NCBI RefSeq assembly: GCF_017591425.1
Contig: NW_024467083.1
Location: 17,661,001-17,725,000, forward strand
From: Ochotona curzoniae
Lineage: Eukaryota > Chordata > Mammalia > Lagomorpha > Ochotonidae
Direction: 5' to 3'
DNA length: 64,000 nucleotides
The notes beneath the pieces were generated by a model. That model saw only the letters and a list, made by a program, of their open reading frames with translations, ran no database searches and had not been told where the DNA came from. Position 1 is the first letter of the stretch; each line of letters opens with the position of its first letter. The translations under genes and the position numbers were made by a program. Of this stretch, positions 1-18,175 are shown piece after piece.

Positions 1-5273
<5,273 letters not shown>

Positions 5274-7230
5274 GCAGCCCCACCAGGCTACTCCCGAACT
5301 GGACAGCACCTCTTCAACCACCTCCGGCTTCCAGGACCTTCCTCTTCCTCCATTTCCCCTCCCCCTGTCCATCTGGGATGGGCAAGGCATCAGCTGATGG
5401 AAACCCAGGCAACCTTCCCAGTGACTTCCCATCCCTCCTCTTGCTGGAGTCCCAGATGGCAGGAGCTCGGGACTTCTTACATACCACCAGATATCTTTCC
5501 TTGGCCCTCATAGCCTCAGTCTACAAGCTTCTGTCACAGATGAAGAGTGGGGCAGGATACCAGAGCCCCAGACCGGCTCTAGTAGCTCATTTCTACCCAT
5601 TTGGGGGGGTGAGGTTCTCAGCTGGCAGCCCTGCCCCTGGTGCCCTGTGTGGAGGGTTCCATAGTGTTGGGTGGCCACCTCACAGGCATCCATCCAACCT
5701 CTGTGCTCACTCCCCAGTCAGCATGGGGCTCAGCGAGCTTCTGTTGTGTTCTTTGCCCTCTGCCCCTCTGCAAAGCACACCCCACGTGGACCAGGGAGGC
5801 TGACTAGCTTAGCAACCAGCCCTTTGAGGTCTGCACTCACTTGGGAGCAGGGAACCTGCAACTGAGTTGCAATGTCCACGAAACTGAAGCCAGGGAAATT
5901 ACTGGCAGAATCAGTTTCTTCTAATATCCCCTCTACAAAACAAACACTCACTCCTGCCAGGCTGGGGCACTACCCACCAACTCTAATCTCTACTCACTCT
6001 AGAAACTCCCTCTCCTGCTTCCAGTTATCGTGGTCACTCTCTTCCTCACACTGGGGTGCTGGCTCTAGGAGAATCTTCATTTCAGCCCGTTCTTACACTC
6101 CCATCCCCACTACCTCCATCTTCCCGTCCGTGTCCCTTCCCCAGCCTCTTGGATCTGAGGCATTGCAGATCCTGCCTGAAGTCTGTCCGAGCCTTCCTTT
6201 CATTCCTGCAGGGCCACAGAGGAGCTTGGGGAGGTCCTAAAAGGACCACCAGGAGCCTGAGTGGCCCCAGAGCCCCAGGACATGGAGGGATGGGCTCCTG
6301 TCTTCTTCCTCTCTGCTTGTTCTTATATCCTGGCTCCTTCCAGTTCCTCTTTTCTTTACCCAAGGAGATGTCCTAGGTGGTCCCCTTGCCCTCATGCTCC
6401 GTCCTCTTCCTTCTTTCTCCCAGCTCTGTCCCCTCCCCAAGTCCAGGGCAGGCCGATGCTATTGGTGCTTCTTCACTTCGGGACCCAGTTCCATATTCGT
6501 CTTCAGTGTATCTCCTTTGCCTGACCCCACTTTCAATCTCTCCTCACTGGACCCTGAGAGTCAGGACTGGCCAGGTGATGGACACCAGCCTTCTTACCCA
6601 GCTCAAAAGGCTCAGCCTGACCCGGCTATTGGGCTACCCAGGGAAGGATGAAGAGAGAACAATCCAGCTATTTTCCAACCCAATGCCAATTGACTCACCT
6701 ATTATCTTAAAGGTACATGTGCCCTGAACCAATCTCTCTTGAGGCAGCCCCCTTCAGCTTCCTGACCTCCCTAGGTGCCATCCACAATCACAGGGACACC
6801 CTGGGGTCTAGCCAATCATTTCCTCTTTGGTCATTGTTTGTGTTGGGGTTGGAAGGGTGTGTGTGGGGGGGTGAGTGTGAGATTTACATCCTCAAATGCT
6901 CCAGAGTCCCTTATTGAAAAAATTAGAGGTTTTGTTTTGTGTTTTAGATTGTGGGAGGAAAGGAGCTGAGGAAAGGAGAAGGGTGATGAGGCAGGAATAT
7001 TCTGTCTGAAGCTCACCCTCTCTCTCTCTGTCCTGAGCTGTCCCCATGGTTACTCAAGGACAAGGGGGGACAGTTCTGCCCACAGCTCAGAGAACAAAGG
7101 GGTGACCTTCACTCTCCTTTAAGCCAGCCCCTGTGGGGGTCTGTGAGCAGCTTCTCATGGAACTTTGTTTGGATTCTGTGTCTGTATTTGTAATTTATTT
7201 GAAATATGATGGATAAAGTAATCTCATTTT
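5274..7230 (+). other. SYPL2: SYPL2 3' untranslated region (end approximate)
   Basis: Sequence after the SYPL2 stop is free of SINEs and has no plausible ORF. No canonical AATAAA lies in the first 2 kb. A GATAAA variant in an AT-rich stretch near 7210 (AATTTATTTGAAATATG upstream) could end the transcript. The first canonical AATAAA is at 7815-7820, so a longer UTR to about 7,840 is the alternative. The assignment rests on position and low repeat content, not on transcript data. Confidence 0.45.
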
Positions 7231-7814
7231 GGGAGGGGGGCAAGAGTAGCAACTGGCCCCTTCCAGCTAGGCAAACAGGGGAGAGGGTTCACTCCTGCTA
7301 AGGATCCCCACCTTCCCCAAAATTAGCCCAGATTTCTCAGTGGAGCAATGAAAGCTTCTGTTTCTGATGAAGAGGCCAGCGTGTTCTCAGCCGGAAGAGA
7401 ATCCATTTAGGCAGTGCGGTGGTCTCACCCTCCACGGCCACCCAGGAGGAAAGGCCACTTCATCTCATGCCTTCCAGAGAGCTAGGCTGGGCCATGTGCT
7501 TAGGGCAGAGCTGTCCTCATAGGACTTATGTCCCCTCCAACCAGGGCTGGCATTGCCACTTTGCTTAGCAGGGCCCTAGGGAAGAGATGGTGTCTGGTTT
7601 CTCCAGCTGCTGTGGGAGGCTGGGCAATGCACTTGCCATTTGCCCTAGTGAACCCTGACCTGGCTAGGGGGCCTCACCTAGGTAGGACCTCTCCTGGGTG
7701 CAAGTGCCCCCCAACATAACGATCACAGGTCTCCCCCTTGGGGGATGTTTGCAGATGGGGGGGTGGGGGGCGGATGTTGCATGTTGTTTTCTGGTGCTTG
7801 TTATTACACATTTG

Positions 7815-7820
7815 AATAAA
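7815..7820 (+). terminator. candidate poly(A) signal AATAAA, possible distal end of SYPL2
   Basis: Canonical AATAAA in the context TTTGAATAAACAGTG, downstream of SYPL2 and before the ATXN7L2 promoter. It is the only canonical signal on this strand between the SYPL2 stop and the ATXN7L2 CpG island that I noticed. Confidence 0.35.
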
Positions 7821-9429
7821 CAGTGCCTGCAAGAACATTTGCTACCAAGGAGCCAGGCCGGCAGACCTTCTGGGGCTTTTATTGTCTCTTCCTCTCCCTC
7901 ACTTCATGCGCTTGGACAAATATCAGCATTTCCACCGAGACACCCTGCCATTCCTCTGCACTCTACACTCCAAGCCACAGAGTCTGCTGGCTGAGCATTT
8001 GTTCCTAAACCTTCCCCCCACCCCATCTGGTGACATCTCCTCCTTTGGTGGCACCCAATTAGTCCCAAGTAACTGGGACTCATTAGCAAATCTGGAGCAC
8101 ACTCAAAAGGCGAGACATAGTGGCTTCCACATTGCTGTTTCCATTTGCTCTCCTACCATCTGTGACCCAAACAAGCTTCCTGTCAGGGGTGCAGGGCCAT
8201 ATGCTCCGCTCTTTTAACTAGAAGGTTCTTGCCGAACAAACCTGCAACCGCTGTCTCCCTTCATGCAGACAGCCACACTCTGCAGAGACACCCCTGAGAA
8301 AGATGCACACCACCAGCATGGTCCCCAGCTTCCTGGAACCCTAGGGAGCTTCTCAGGCTGGGAAGCTCTCCCTTCAGAGATGATGCTGAAAGTCTTTACA
8401 GATTCCCTGCAGCAAAGAAGGAAAAAAAAATCTGAGGTCTCCAAGTCAAAGATGGGAATTTCTTTGGTCCCAAACTTGGTTTTTTCCTTAGGGGAAGGGA
8501 TGGATCTAAGAGTGAGATGGCAGGGCTTGGGGAAGAGGGAAGCATTCATATTAGTTTTCTGGTGTTATTGGGGGTGGCATACTGGGTGGGGAGAGAGAAA
8601 GCAGCCTTGCCTCTCTTGTGTGAAGGTGGGAAGAAATGTCATCAGCTGAGCAGAAGAAAAGAGCTGGATAATTAAGGTAGCTTCTCCAGGCCTCAGCCAG
8701 GAAGAATGACCCCACCTGGAGAGAAATCGCCCTCTCTCCAAGGCTTTGGGAAGCCTTTCCAGCAGATCCGTAGGAAAAGAAGCTCCGGTGATGGATGGAG
8801 TCAGAGTGCAGCCGGGGTTTGGGAAGAGGCGTCCGGGTTATCGATCACAGGCGGAGCTGCTGCAAAGGCCAGCAGCCTCGGGGCCAGCCCTGTGCTGTAG
8901 GGCTGGCGCTGGCTCAGGGAGAGCCTTCTGTCATCCTGACAGGTGATCCTGGTCACTCAGCCAGGTCCTCCCGAGCCCAAGCAACACCGCTCCGACCCTC
9001 CGCTCCGCAGCAGGCGGCGCGGGGTTCCCACGGAGCAGGCTCGACAGGAGCGGAGACCCTCCCCCACGCCACCCCCTCACGTCCTTCAGCACCTCCTACG
9101 GACTCCCTCCCCTTGCCCTTCGCCCACCTCCCTGCACCTACCCTATTCCATCTACCGGGGAGCAGTCACTTGGTGGCCACCAGCCCCCCAGGAAAGGGGG
9201 AGCCAGCCGGCTTTGGAGGGAGAGAGGACGCATGGCTTTAAAGGGACGTCTTGGGCAGAGAGGTGTGGGGCTGGGGTGTGCCTGTGTGCAGTGAGCTCGA
9301 GACAGTGGCGGACCGGTGACACAAAGGAAGTGCGCCCAGGGCGGAGGAGAGATCGTGGTGGGCTCGGGTCATCTTTTTCCTCCCTTCACGCGTTCATGTC
9401 GGAAGGTCTCTCGCTGCAGGATCGCTAGG

Positions 9430-9960
9430 GCAGCAGGCGGTGGTGGCGCCTTCAAGACTACACTTCCCAGAAGGCTGTGCGGGAGGGAGCGGGCGGGATA
9501 GCCAACCTGTGTTGCGCTTGCGTACAGCGAGCTGGAAAGGTAGTTGGGGGGAGGCGAGGGGAGGCGTGCCCGCGGCGGGCCGGGGCGAGCGCGCGTCCGC
9601 GGCGGTGATGGCGGTGCGTGAACGCGCGGCGGCAGCAATGGCCGCTCTGGAGCGGCGGGTGCCGAGTCTCGATGACTTCGCGGGACAGAGCTGGAGCTCG
9701 TGGGTGGAGCGGGCCGAGCTGCCCGCGGGCGACGGTGAGTGAAGCCACCCCGGAGTCGGGGACCCCCTCGCCGCCTCCCCTCCCCCTCCCGGGGCCCCCG
9801 CCGGCTGAGGGGAGCCGCCGACTGGAGCCGCCGTCCGGCTCCCCGGCCCCCCAAACAAAGGACCCGCCGGGTCCTAGTGCCCGCCCGCTGCAGCGGCCTC
9901 GCTCCTCTGGGTCCTAGTGCCGGCCCCTCGCTGCGAGCCCACCCTGCCCACCGCTGCCTG
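9430..9960 (+). promoter_or_regulatory. ATXN7L2: CpG island / promoter region of ATXN7L2
   Basis: The sequence becomes very GC-rich with dense CpG (CGGCGGGCCGGGGCGAGCGC, CGCGTCCGCGGCGG) around the first coding exon at 9608-9734. There is no obvious TATA box. It contains a ZNF143/THAP11-type site at 9457-9475, about 135 bp before the start codon. Confidence 0.8.
9457..9475 (+). promoter_or_regulatory. ZNF143/THAP11-type promoter motif (SBS)
   Basis: The sequence ACTACACTTCCCAGAAGGC matches the well-known long promoter motif ACTACAATTCCCAGAATGC at 17 of 19 positions. ZNF143/ZNF76 and THAP11 use this motif near transcription starts of housekeeping genes. Its place, about 130-150 bp upstream of the ATXN7L2 ATG inside the CpG island, fits. 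Confidence 0.75.
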
Positions 9961-12900
9961 CCGGTGCCCAGCACCTGCCCCCACGTCTGCTTGCCTTTAC
10001 CTTTCTTCTTGCCAGCTGGCTTCCATCTTCCGCCCCTCCTGCACCTGCTCCGACGTTCCCCATCCGCAGCAGTCCTCTCCACGTGTTTCCCACGCACCCC
10101 GCTTGTCTGTCCCCCACCCCAGACCTCGTGTTCCTTTGCCTTTTGCCCCACACCTCCAGTCCCTTTTCGGCATTGGCTTCCCCGCTGCAGTGCTCCTAGA
10201 CAAACCCCCCACCCCCCCGCCCCTCCGCTCTAGTTGGTCCGTCCATCCATCCATTTCTCCGTCCTGCCCCTGTCCCTCCCTCTCTCAGTCCATCTGTCCA
10301 TGCTGCCACCCCTCTGTCCTTTCCCAGACCCTCACCCTGCCTGTTGGTTCTCTCCCCTGACCCCTGCACCTTCTGTAAGCCAGTGGGTGCCTTTGGTGAG
10401 CAGGCCCACAGCCCCTTCTCCTGATCTTTGTCTCTTAGGTTCCAGGGAGCACTTGGCCTCGTGGCCTGTGGGGGTGGGGGTGACAACAGGCACTGTGCCC
10501 CCAAAGAAGTTTGCAAGTGAGAAGAGGTGGGGGAAGAGACCTCCTGGAGCTGGTCTCCAGTGACACTTGTACTCCTCTGAGACATCTGACTCCCAGCTCG
10601 ATTCTGTCACTCACTGCCTACACTTGCATTCAATGGACTTAAGAGAGTGGGAGCTGCCTCTCATCTCTCACGTGCCTAACCCACCAGCCCTCAGAGCAGC
10701 ATCTTATGTAAGACAGTCAGCCACCTTCTCGTCCTAGAAAGGGACCAGGATGCTGGTGGACACCAGACAGCAGAGCTCAGTGGCAAGCTGGGCCACCCTA
10801 GCACTGCCCCAGGAAGGGTGGGCTAGGCTGGGGCCTTTGGCAGGGTCTGGGTGCACTGAGAACCGGAAGCAGAGTCAGACGTGTTTGGTGACTCAGAATT
10901 TATTTATTTAATTTTTCAAGGGCCCGGGAGGGGATGTAGGTGAGGGAGGGAAGAGAAGAGGAAAGAGGTAGGGGGATGGGATAAGAAGAGCTGCTCTGCA
11001 CAGCTAAGATGTTTTTGTCATTAACCCAGAAACTGACACACCGAGCAAGCCCTGATGGTGAGGGAATCCCCCAAAAGGAGGGGAGCGGCTTGTTGGCGCT
11101 GCCAAAGGGCCCCAAGACCCTTCCCTGCTCTCTGACTATCCCATCAGCATAGGACCCGGGAAGCCAGGGAGAACTTGGGCAATGCTGTGGTAACTCAGGT
11201 AGAGTAGAAATGGGGTTCATGGAGGTATGGATCTGGCAGAGGATTTTTGGGATGCCAGAAAGGACCCATCTGGGAAATCTCGGAAGCAATTTGAGGTTCT
11301 CTAGAAAAAGATTCAAGGACATTTTCCTTTAAGTGGAAAAGAACGTCCAGAAAGGAGGTGACCCTTACCCACTGTCACCCAGTTTGGGCCACAGGGAAAC
11401 CCTGTCTTGCACCTTGCAGTGAATGGGGCCCTTAGAAAGGTGGTTGCATTCTTCCTGCCATAGGCAGCTGGAAACAGAAGGATGGGCAAAGAGCAGGACT
11501 CTCCCTCCCCTCCCCCCACATCCCCTCCCGATAGGCCATCCGAATGCTCACGAGTGGAGTGTGCATTCCATGCTGCCTTGGCCCTGCTTGGGGTGGAGGG
11601 GTGGCCCTCTCAGCTGCATTTGTCTTCCAGGAGCTGAGCTGGAGGAAAGCAGCAAAAGCGCTAAGAAGCTGGATGCCATGACCCTCATTAAAGAAGGTGG
11701 GCACCACCACACCCCAAGACTGGGACCCGGACACACAAAACGCCCCAGGAGGAGGTGGCCTGCTGGAAGTAGCAGAGCCCCCTTCTGATGGCTCTGGGTC
11801 AGCTTCTTGCCCTGGCTCCTGGAACCCGCGCCCCCCTACCCCTGCTCTGCCCAAGGTTGGAGGTCTGGATCCTAGGGGATTGGTGCCTACTCACCAGAAA
11901 ACCCAGATCCTTTGGAATGGGTTAGCTTAAATTCTGGCAGCTGGGAGCATCCAGCAGCAAAGCTGGGAGGTAATGCACCTTCCAAGTGGCACGTGCCTGT
12001 TCCCACGGGCCCCAGCCGCAGGTGATAAGGGCTTCTGTCATTGCAGACATGTCCATCTTCGGGCACTGCCCTGCCCATGATGACTTCTATTTGGTCGTGT
12101 GCAACCACTGCAGCCAGGTGGTGAAGCCTCAAGCTTTCCAGAAGCACTGCGGTGAGGGGAGCCCTGGGGAGGGAAGAGAGAGAGAGGAGGGGGACAGGGA
12201 AAGTGGAACACAGAGCTCTGGGTGACAGGGTCAGTGGGGAGGGTGTGTGAGGCAAGGGAGGGTGACACTAGGGGTGGGAAGGGCCTGGGGTGGCCTGAGC
12301 ACTTGACTCGGAGTCTCAGAGCTGTTTTTTGAGCAGCCTTCCAGCATCCTGTGGAGTCAGGGGAGGAGCTAAGTGCCAGGCAGCTGGGTGTAGAATGCAA
12401 AGTCTGGGAAGGCTCAGATTGGAAAGGGAGGCCGGGAGTTGGGAGAGTGTTCGCTGTGGAAACTCCACTTCTCAAACTTGAGTCTGTGGGCCGGGTTACG
12501 AGGCTGGGCTGGAGGGCATTGGTGGCACTCACCTCTGTGACTCTCTGCCTCCTGGTGACAGAAAGAAGACATGGGTCCCTCAGCAAGCTCTATGCCCGGG
12601 CCCCACCCCCACCTCCAGCCCCCGCCAGCTCTCAGAAATGCCATGTAGTGAATGGACAGGGCCCGGCTGGCAGGGCCCCAGGTTCCTCCAAAACCTCCTC
12701 CAGGGAGAAGGGCCAGGGGTCCCGGAGCCGCGGCCACCAGCCTCCTGAGAAGTCCCAGAAGGACAGCCTCTGGTAAGGAAGAGGCCACAGGCTGCCCAAG
12801 ATCAACCCTGACTTTTCCCCAGGGAGGGGGTGACTCAAGTAGAGGCAGCCCAGGGTCAGGGGGTGCTGCTCCCGGCAGAGGGCAGCCAGTCCTACCTGCA

Positions 12901-15900
12901 TCTCCTTTCCATGTATTCCAGGGAATAGGGGTGTCCTCTGTCCATGTTCTGACCAACCGCTACTCCCCACCCGCACCTCCCCCCAAGTCCCAGGGCCTGG
13001 GCCCGCCCCCCCACCCCGCAGCCCACACCCTCTCTCCATGTGTAGCCTTTTCGTGCCTGTGGTGAATCTGGAGAAGATGTCCAGTCTCCCGAAGCCTGAT
13101 GGACATGGAATCAGGGCGGCCCCGCCCTCTGCTTTCCTCAGCCAGGCAGGCGGCCTCACCAAGGACTCCCCAGGGAAGCCCCCGACAGCAACCCCCTCCA
13201 AAGAACCTCCTGGAAGAGACGGCATCGAGATAGTTCCCAGTGAGGGCTCTGGACATCGGGCTGAAGGCAGCCCCCCTGAGGAGTCTGGCGGGGCGCGGCT
13301 GCCACCCAAAACCCACCGGAAGATGGCGCGTGAGTGGTTCTGGGGCTGCAGATTGGGAAGGGAAGGGAGAGGAAGGACTTCTCAGGGCTACTCCTCCTTT
13401 GGGAGAGACGGGGAAGAAGGCCAGGAAGGAGTGGGCCTGCTCATCCCAGCTGGCAGTGTTCAGGTGTTCCTGTCGCATATTGAACTGTTTGCTTCCTCAG
13501 AAGCGTTTCTGTAGCCCTGGGCTGCTGATTTAGTTCTAACAGGTGAAGTTCAAGGTGACTTACCTTTGTGTCATGTCTCAATTGAATCCCAAGACACCAG
13601 ACCCCTCGCAACTGGTCTCTCTGGCATCCCAGATGCCTTTTTTTCTGCTTAGGGTTCTTGATATGTGTTGCCCTGTTTTGGGCTTGAAGCCCAAAGTAGT
13701 TCTTGGTCTGGGGCCAGGAGGTGAAGGAAGGGGAGAAGGCAGCATTGCTTCCTGAGTCCAACAGAGAAGTGTTGAGACCCTAAAGAGCTGTCCCCGAAGG
13801 GGACCCCATGCACCTGTGTGTTGGAGGCCCTCCTGCCTTAGCCTTGAGCAGGAAGGGGCCACAACCTCTCAGGAGGCTGCTGGAGGCGGCCTTGGGGGTC
13901 ACCAGAGCTGCTGTCCCCACAGGGAAGGAGTGTGACCTCAACAGGCAGTGTGGGGTGATAAATCCAGAGACCAAAAAGATCTGTACCCGCCTGCTGACCT
14001 GCAAGGTAAGTGTCATCCCCACTGCTCCAGCAGGGAGAGTTGAGGTGTGGTCTGAATCACAGCTCAAGGGGCAAGGAGGGCACACCTATATGAGGGAGAG
14101 GACATGGTGGGGACAGTGGACAGGCAATGGCTACTGCACCCTGCATCCCAAAGGAGGGTTTTGTCCACACAAGGGAGTGAAACAGAAACCTCCAAACACT
14201 CACCTCCCCTCTCTCTTCGCTTGCCCAGGCCAGAGAACACCACTGTCCCTTACCCCTGCTCAGCTCACACCCCCTCCCCATTCCTCCGCCCTACTGTATT
14301 CTAGATCCACTCAGTACACCAGCGTCGGGAGGTCCAGGGCCGGGCCAAGGACTTCGATGTGCTTGTGGCAGAACTGAAGGCCAGCTCCCGTAGAGGGGAG
14401 TCTCCCAAGGAGAAGAGCCCCGGGCGCAAGGAGCCAGCTGTCGAGCGCCCTGCCCAGGAGCCCCCGGCCCCAGTGCAGGTGGGGGTAGCAGTGGCGATGG
14501 TGGCGGCTGCCCCCAGCAGCAACTTCTCTGCTTGCGCCAAGCAGACCTACCCGTACTGTGCACTGCCCCGGTAAGTCCAGGGCCTAGCCCCCTACCTCAC
14601 CTGGGGGAATACTCAGCCCCTAACCCAGTAGCCAGTAGGGACCCCCAAAGATAAGCCCAGGAAAGTGTGCTCCCTTGGCCCTGAGCTTGGGAGGATGCCT
14701 GGGGACCCCCAGCAGAGGTGTGGAAGCAGGGGCTTACCCTCCCACAGCCTTCCCTCTCCCTCCCCTGCCCTCCCCAAGGCTCTCCTTAGCGTGCCAGATC
14801 CAACACCTGGGATGTGAACGTGTTCCCAGCTACCTGGGGAGCCGAAAGGGTCAGGGTCCTGGGTAAAGCAGTCCTACTGTGTATTCATTCACTGGCCCCT
14901 TCGTGTACAGAGGCTACGCTGGACCCCGGGGAGAGCCTGCCTGGCTGAAGGAGACACACACGCATCTCTGCCTGTAACACCAGGGGCAGACACGAAACGC
15001 AGGCTCAGCTCACAGACAGGCTCCCAGGAATATGTGATGCCAGAAGGGGGTTGAGAGAGTTGACGGGGCTGACCAGAGCTGGGTGCAGTTAAGCTCGGAA
15101 GATTTTCTGGAAGGAGGCCAATCATGGAGCAGATTCCCCACACCACTCCCTGAGGAGGCAGGGCCTGGGAATTGAAGGGGTGGGGCAAGAACCCCTGGGG
15201 AGCTGTGGCCCCCAGATCTCTCTTGTCTCTAACTCTGTGAGCCCTGTCATTTCCTCCCTTGCCTTTTTCCTCTCCCTGTGATTGCCCAGCAGGGTGTCTG
15301 CCCTGGCACTTTGAGCTAAGTGGATTCAGGGAAACCCCCTCACTGAAAACCCACCCACCCCCACCACTTCCTGATCCCCGACCCCAACACTAACCTTGAC
15401 CTGTCCCTAACCCCAACCCTGGTCACATCACCCTCACAACCCCTTTGGCCCTTCCAGGTCCCAGGCCTCCTCTGAGAGTGAGGTGGATGATGAAGGCCCC
15501 TGTGGTGGTGGTGATGGGGACCCAGGCCTGTTTCCCTTCCCCCTGCCCCGGGGTGGGGCTCAGGCCTCCAGCGAGGAAAGTGAGGAGGAGGGGACTTCTG
15601 AGGACCTTCACCTCCCCGCTGAGTGCCATTATACAAGCCGGCCTCCTCGGCCACAGGCGGTAAGAACCCGGGGCTAGAGCCCAGAGTCACGGTGGAGGGT
15701 GGGGAGAAGATCAGGTGGTGAGTGGGTGCAGATGCCCTTCTCATACTGAGGCCTTGCCATCCTGCCCCTTCTGCCTGCCTGCAGTTCTGCACCTTCGGGA
15801 GCCGGCTGGTGAGTCCCGGATGCTATGTGTTTAGCCGCCGGCTGGACCGGTTCTGCTCAGCACTCAGCTCCATGTTGGAACGGCACCTCAGCTCGCACAT

Positions 15901-18045
15901 GTGGAAGTGAGTCAGGGGGCTGGGTAGGTGACAGAACTTCCCTTGCTGGGCCTCCATGGTGCACCTTGGCTGTTTGCCAGGAAGAACCAGATGGGGAGTG
16001 ACATGGAAGGGTGCTAGCAGGTGGCAGCCTGGGGCTTGGTTAAGGCAGGGCATGAACCGGTGGTCTGGACTCTTGCTCCTCCCCTCCAGTATCTTTTGGC
16101 TAACTAGGGATAATTATGGAGCAGTAAAAAGAGGCGCAGACTGGGCCTGCCTGTCTTCTAGCACCTACGTTGTGCGCTAGCTTGTTCGTTCTTTCCTTCC
16201 TTCCCTCCTTCCCTCCCCATGCCTTCTCCCCAGCCCTCAGTTCCCATGTCTCCCAGCAGATGGCAGCAACCCTGGGCTCTGCCAGCCGTTTCTAGGTGGG
16301 GCAAGGATGGGTTTCTGTTGTGGGGAGGCCCTCTTGTTTGCTTGCCAGTCACCACAAGGTTCTCTTTCTGCCGCAGGAAAATCCCACCGGCAGCTGAACC
16401 TCCCTCCCACCTTGTCAGCTCCCCATTATCTGCTCCCCTGAGCCCACCCTCTGCAGGCAGCTGCCCCCGCCTTCCAGGCCTACCCCCCAGACCTGCGTGC
16501 CCAGCCTCCACACCCCCCACCAAGGACAGCCTCGTCCCCAGCTACCCTGCAGGCTCCCCCAGCGTGGCTGCTGCCTGCAGCCAGGCGGAGTGCATGGGTG
16601 GGAGCCAAGCTATCACCTCACCGCTGCCTGCCAACACGCCGTCCCCGTCCTTCAGCAAGCTGCCACCTTCCAAGGCCAGCAAGTCATCCAAAGGCAAGGA
16701 TGGGGCTGAGGCAGAAGCCCCCTCGCGGAAGCGCAAGTTATCTCCTGGCCCCACCACTTTCAAACGGACCTGCATCCTGGAGCCCACTGGAAAAAGCAAA
16801 CCTGCTGGCTGTAGGGGCCTCACAGCCAAGACCAAGACAGCCCTGGGTATGGGGCTTAATGGGACAGTGGGGCCACGAATGAAACGGGCAGGGCCCCCGG
16901 ACTGTCGGGGTTCCCCTCATCAGCCCCCTACACCTGTCAAGGCCTCTCAGCTGGAGAACCGTGGAGTGGCTGGACACCCAGCCAAGGACCTGCCAACCAA
17001 CTGCCTCTCCGAGGAGGAGGCAGCCAAGAAGCGCAAAAACCTGGCTACTTACTGCCGGCCGGTGAAGGCCAAGCACTGTCTGCCTGGCGCCCCTGGTGAC
17101 GTGGCCTGCTCTGCACGCCGCAAGAAGCCGGGCCCAGCCCTGGCCTTCGAGGAGAAGTGCTCCACCCTGAAGGTACAGGCCCAGCCTAACAGAGGGCATG
17201 GGCAGGGAAGGGGCTGCCCAAAGCATGGTGGATGGCCATGAGGAGCAGTGGGCAGCTGACATGGAGAAGGCAATCAACAGCAGCAGTGGGGGCAGGGAAG
17301 CTGAGAGTGTTTCCAGGCCATCAGCTCTAGGGCGAGACAGGTTAGCTTTTGGGAATAACCCCAGCCTCAGTGTGATGACCTCTGCCCTCTTGGCAGCCCT
17401 TAGCTCTGGGCTTTTGCGTTCAGCCCAGGGGTGCTGCTTGCTGTGGCCCCACTGGGACCTGCAGCTGCCTGGGTGCCCTCTGATGGCAAGGGAATTGAGG
17501 TCCCCGAGCTATGAGGTGGGCTGGCTGTCTCACTCGTGGTTTTTCCTCAGGGCGTCATGGAAGGACCCCCAGAGCTACACAGCTCAGGGTCCACATATGC
17601 GCATGTGTATCCACGTGCAGGCGCCCACCTCCAGGTAACAGGCAACCAGGGTTGTTTTGTTTTGCTTTGCTTTGTTTTGCCTGGTGCAGCAGGCCATGGG
17701 TTCCATACATTAGCCAGGAGAAACTTCTTGGGGTGGGACAGGGAGCTGTCCCTGGTTTGGGCATGGACCAGATGCACAACGGCTCGCCTGGCACCCAGGG
17801 GAGAGCCATGGGATTGGCAGTTAGGCTGGGGGACCTGGGACACCTCCTCCCTTGTTTCCCTGCCAGGCTTGTGCCTCCTGGGCAGGCATGCGTCTCCCCC
17901 TTGCTCAGTTCTACGCAGCAGGCCAGTAGGAAGTCGGGTGCTATCCTTCAGTGGCTCCACCAGGTCCCCGGGCAGGACCGCTGGCAGACCCCAACCCTGA
18001 CCCTGTCTCTTACCTCTTGTCTCCCTGCAGTCAAAAGCCCATTAA
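9608..18045 (+). CDS. ATXN7L2: ATXN7L2 (ataxin-7-like protein 2), complete, 11 coding exons, 726 aa
   Basis: Exons: 9608-9734, 11631-11696, 12047-12151, 12562-12772, 13142-13329, 13923-14005, 14305-14570, 15458-15659, 15785-15906, 16377-17172 and 18031-18045 (SKAH, then TAA). All junctions are GT..AG with matching phases; the sum is 2181 nt. Start: [17 protein letters not shown] with G at -3 and +4. An N-terminal zinc finger of the ataxin-7 family lies at about residues 72-103 (C83-x2-C86-x11-H98-x4-H103). The SCA7 domain spans about 230-285 and carries the signature C242-x10-C253-x5-C259-x2-H262. The rest is low-complexity Pro/Ser-rich sequence with a basic RKRK patch (574-577) and AAKKRKN near the C-terminus, consistent with nuclear location. 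ATXN7-family proteins anchor the H2B deubiquitinase module in SAGA; L2 is less studied. There is no long polyglutamine tract. Length is close to the human protein (about 720). Confidence 0.97.
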
Positions 18046-18175
18046 CAAGAAAGTGCCTGCCCACTGCGATGGAGCTGCCAGCACCTCCTCCCCTCCAGAT
18101 CCGGGCCCCAGGCTGCTGCCGCTTTTTATAACTTTATATTATTTTTTTTAAGAAAAAAAAAACCTCTTTAAAATA
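18046..18175 (+). other. ATXN7L2: ATXN7L2 3' UTR (short)
   Basis: After the TAA a GC-rich stretch is followed by an AT-rich end (TTTATAACTTTATATTA, poly-T, A-run, TTTAAAATACC). No canonical AATAAA is present, so use of a variant signal is inferred. The unique sequence then runs on to the CYB561D1 CpG island. Confidence 0.5.

Noticed and set aside
16219..17241. 340-codon ORF taken as one exon of ATXN7L2
   Set aside because: Only 16377-17172 is exon. The start is intronic (before the acceptor at 16376), and the end reads through the donor at 17173.
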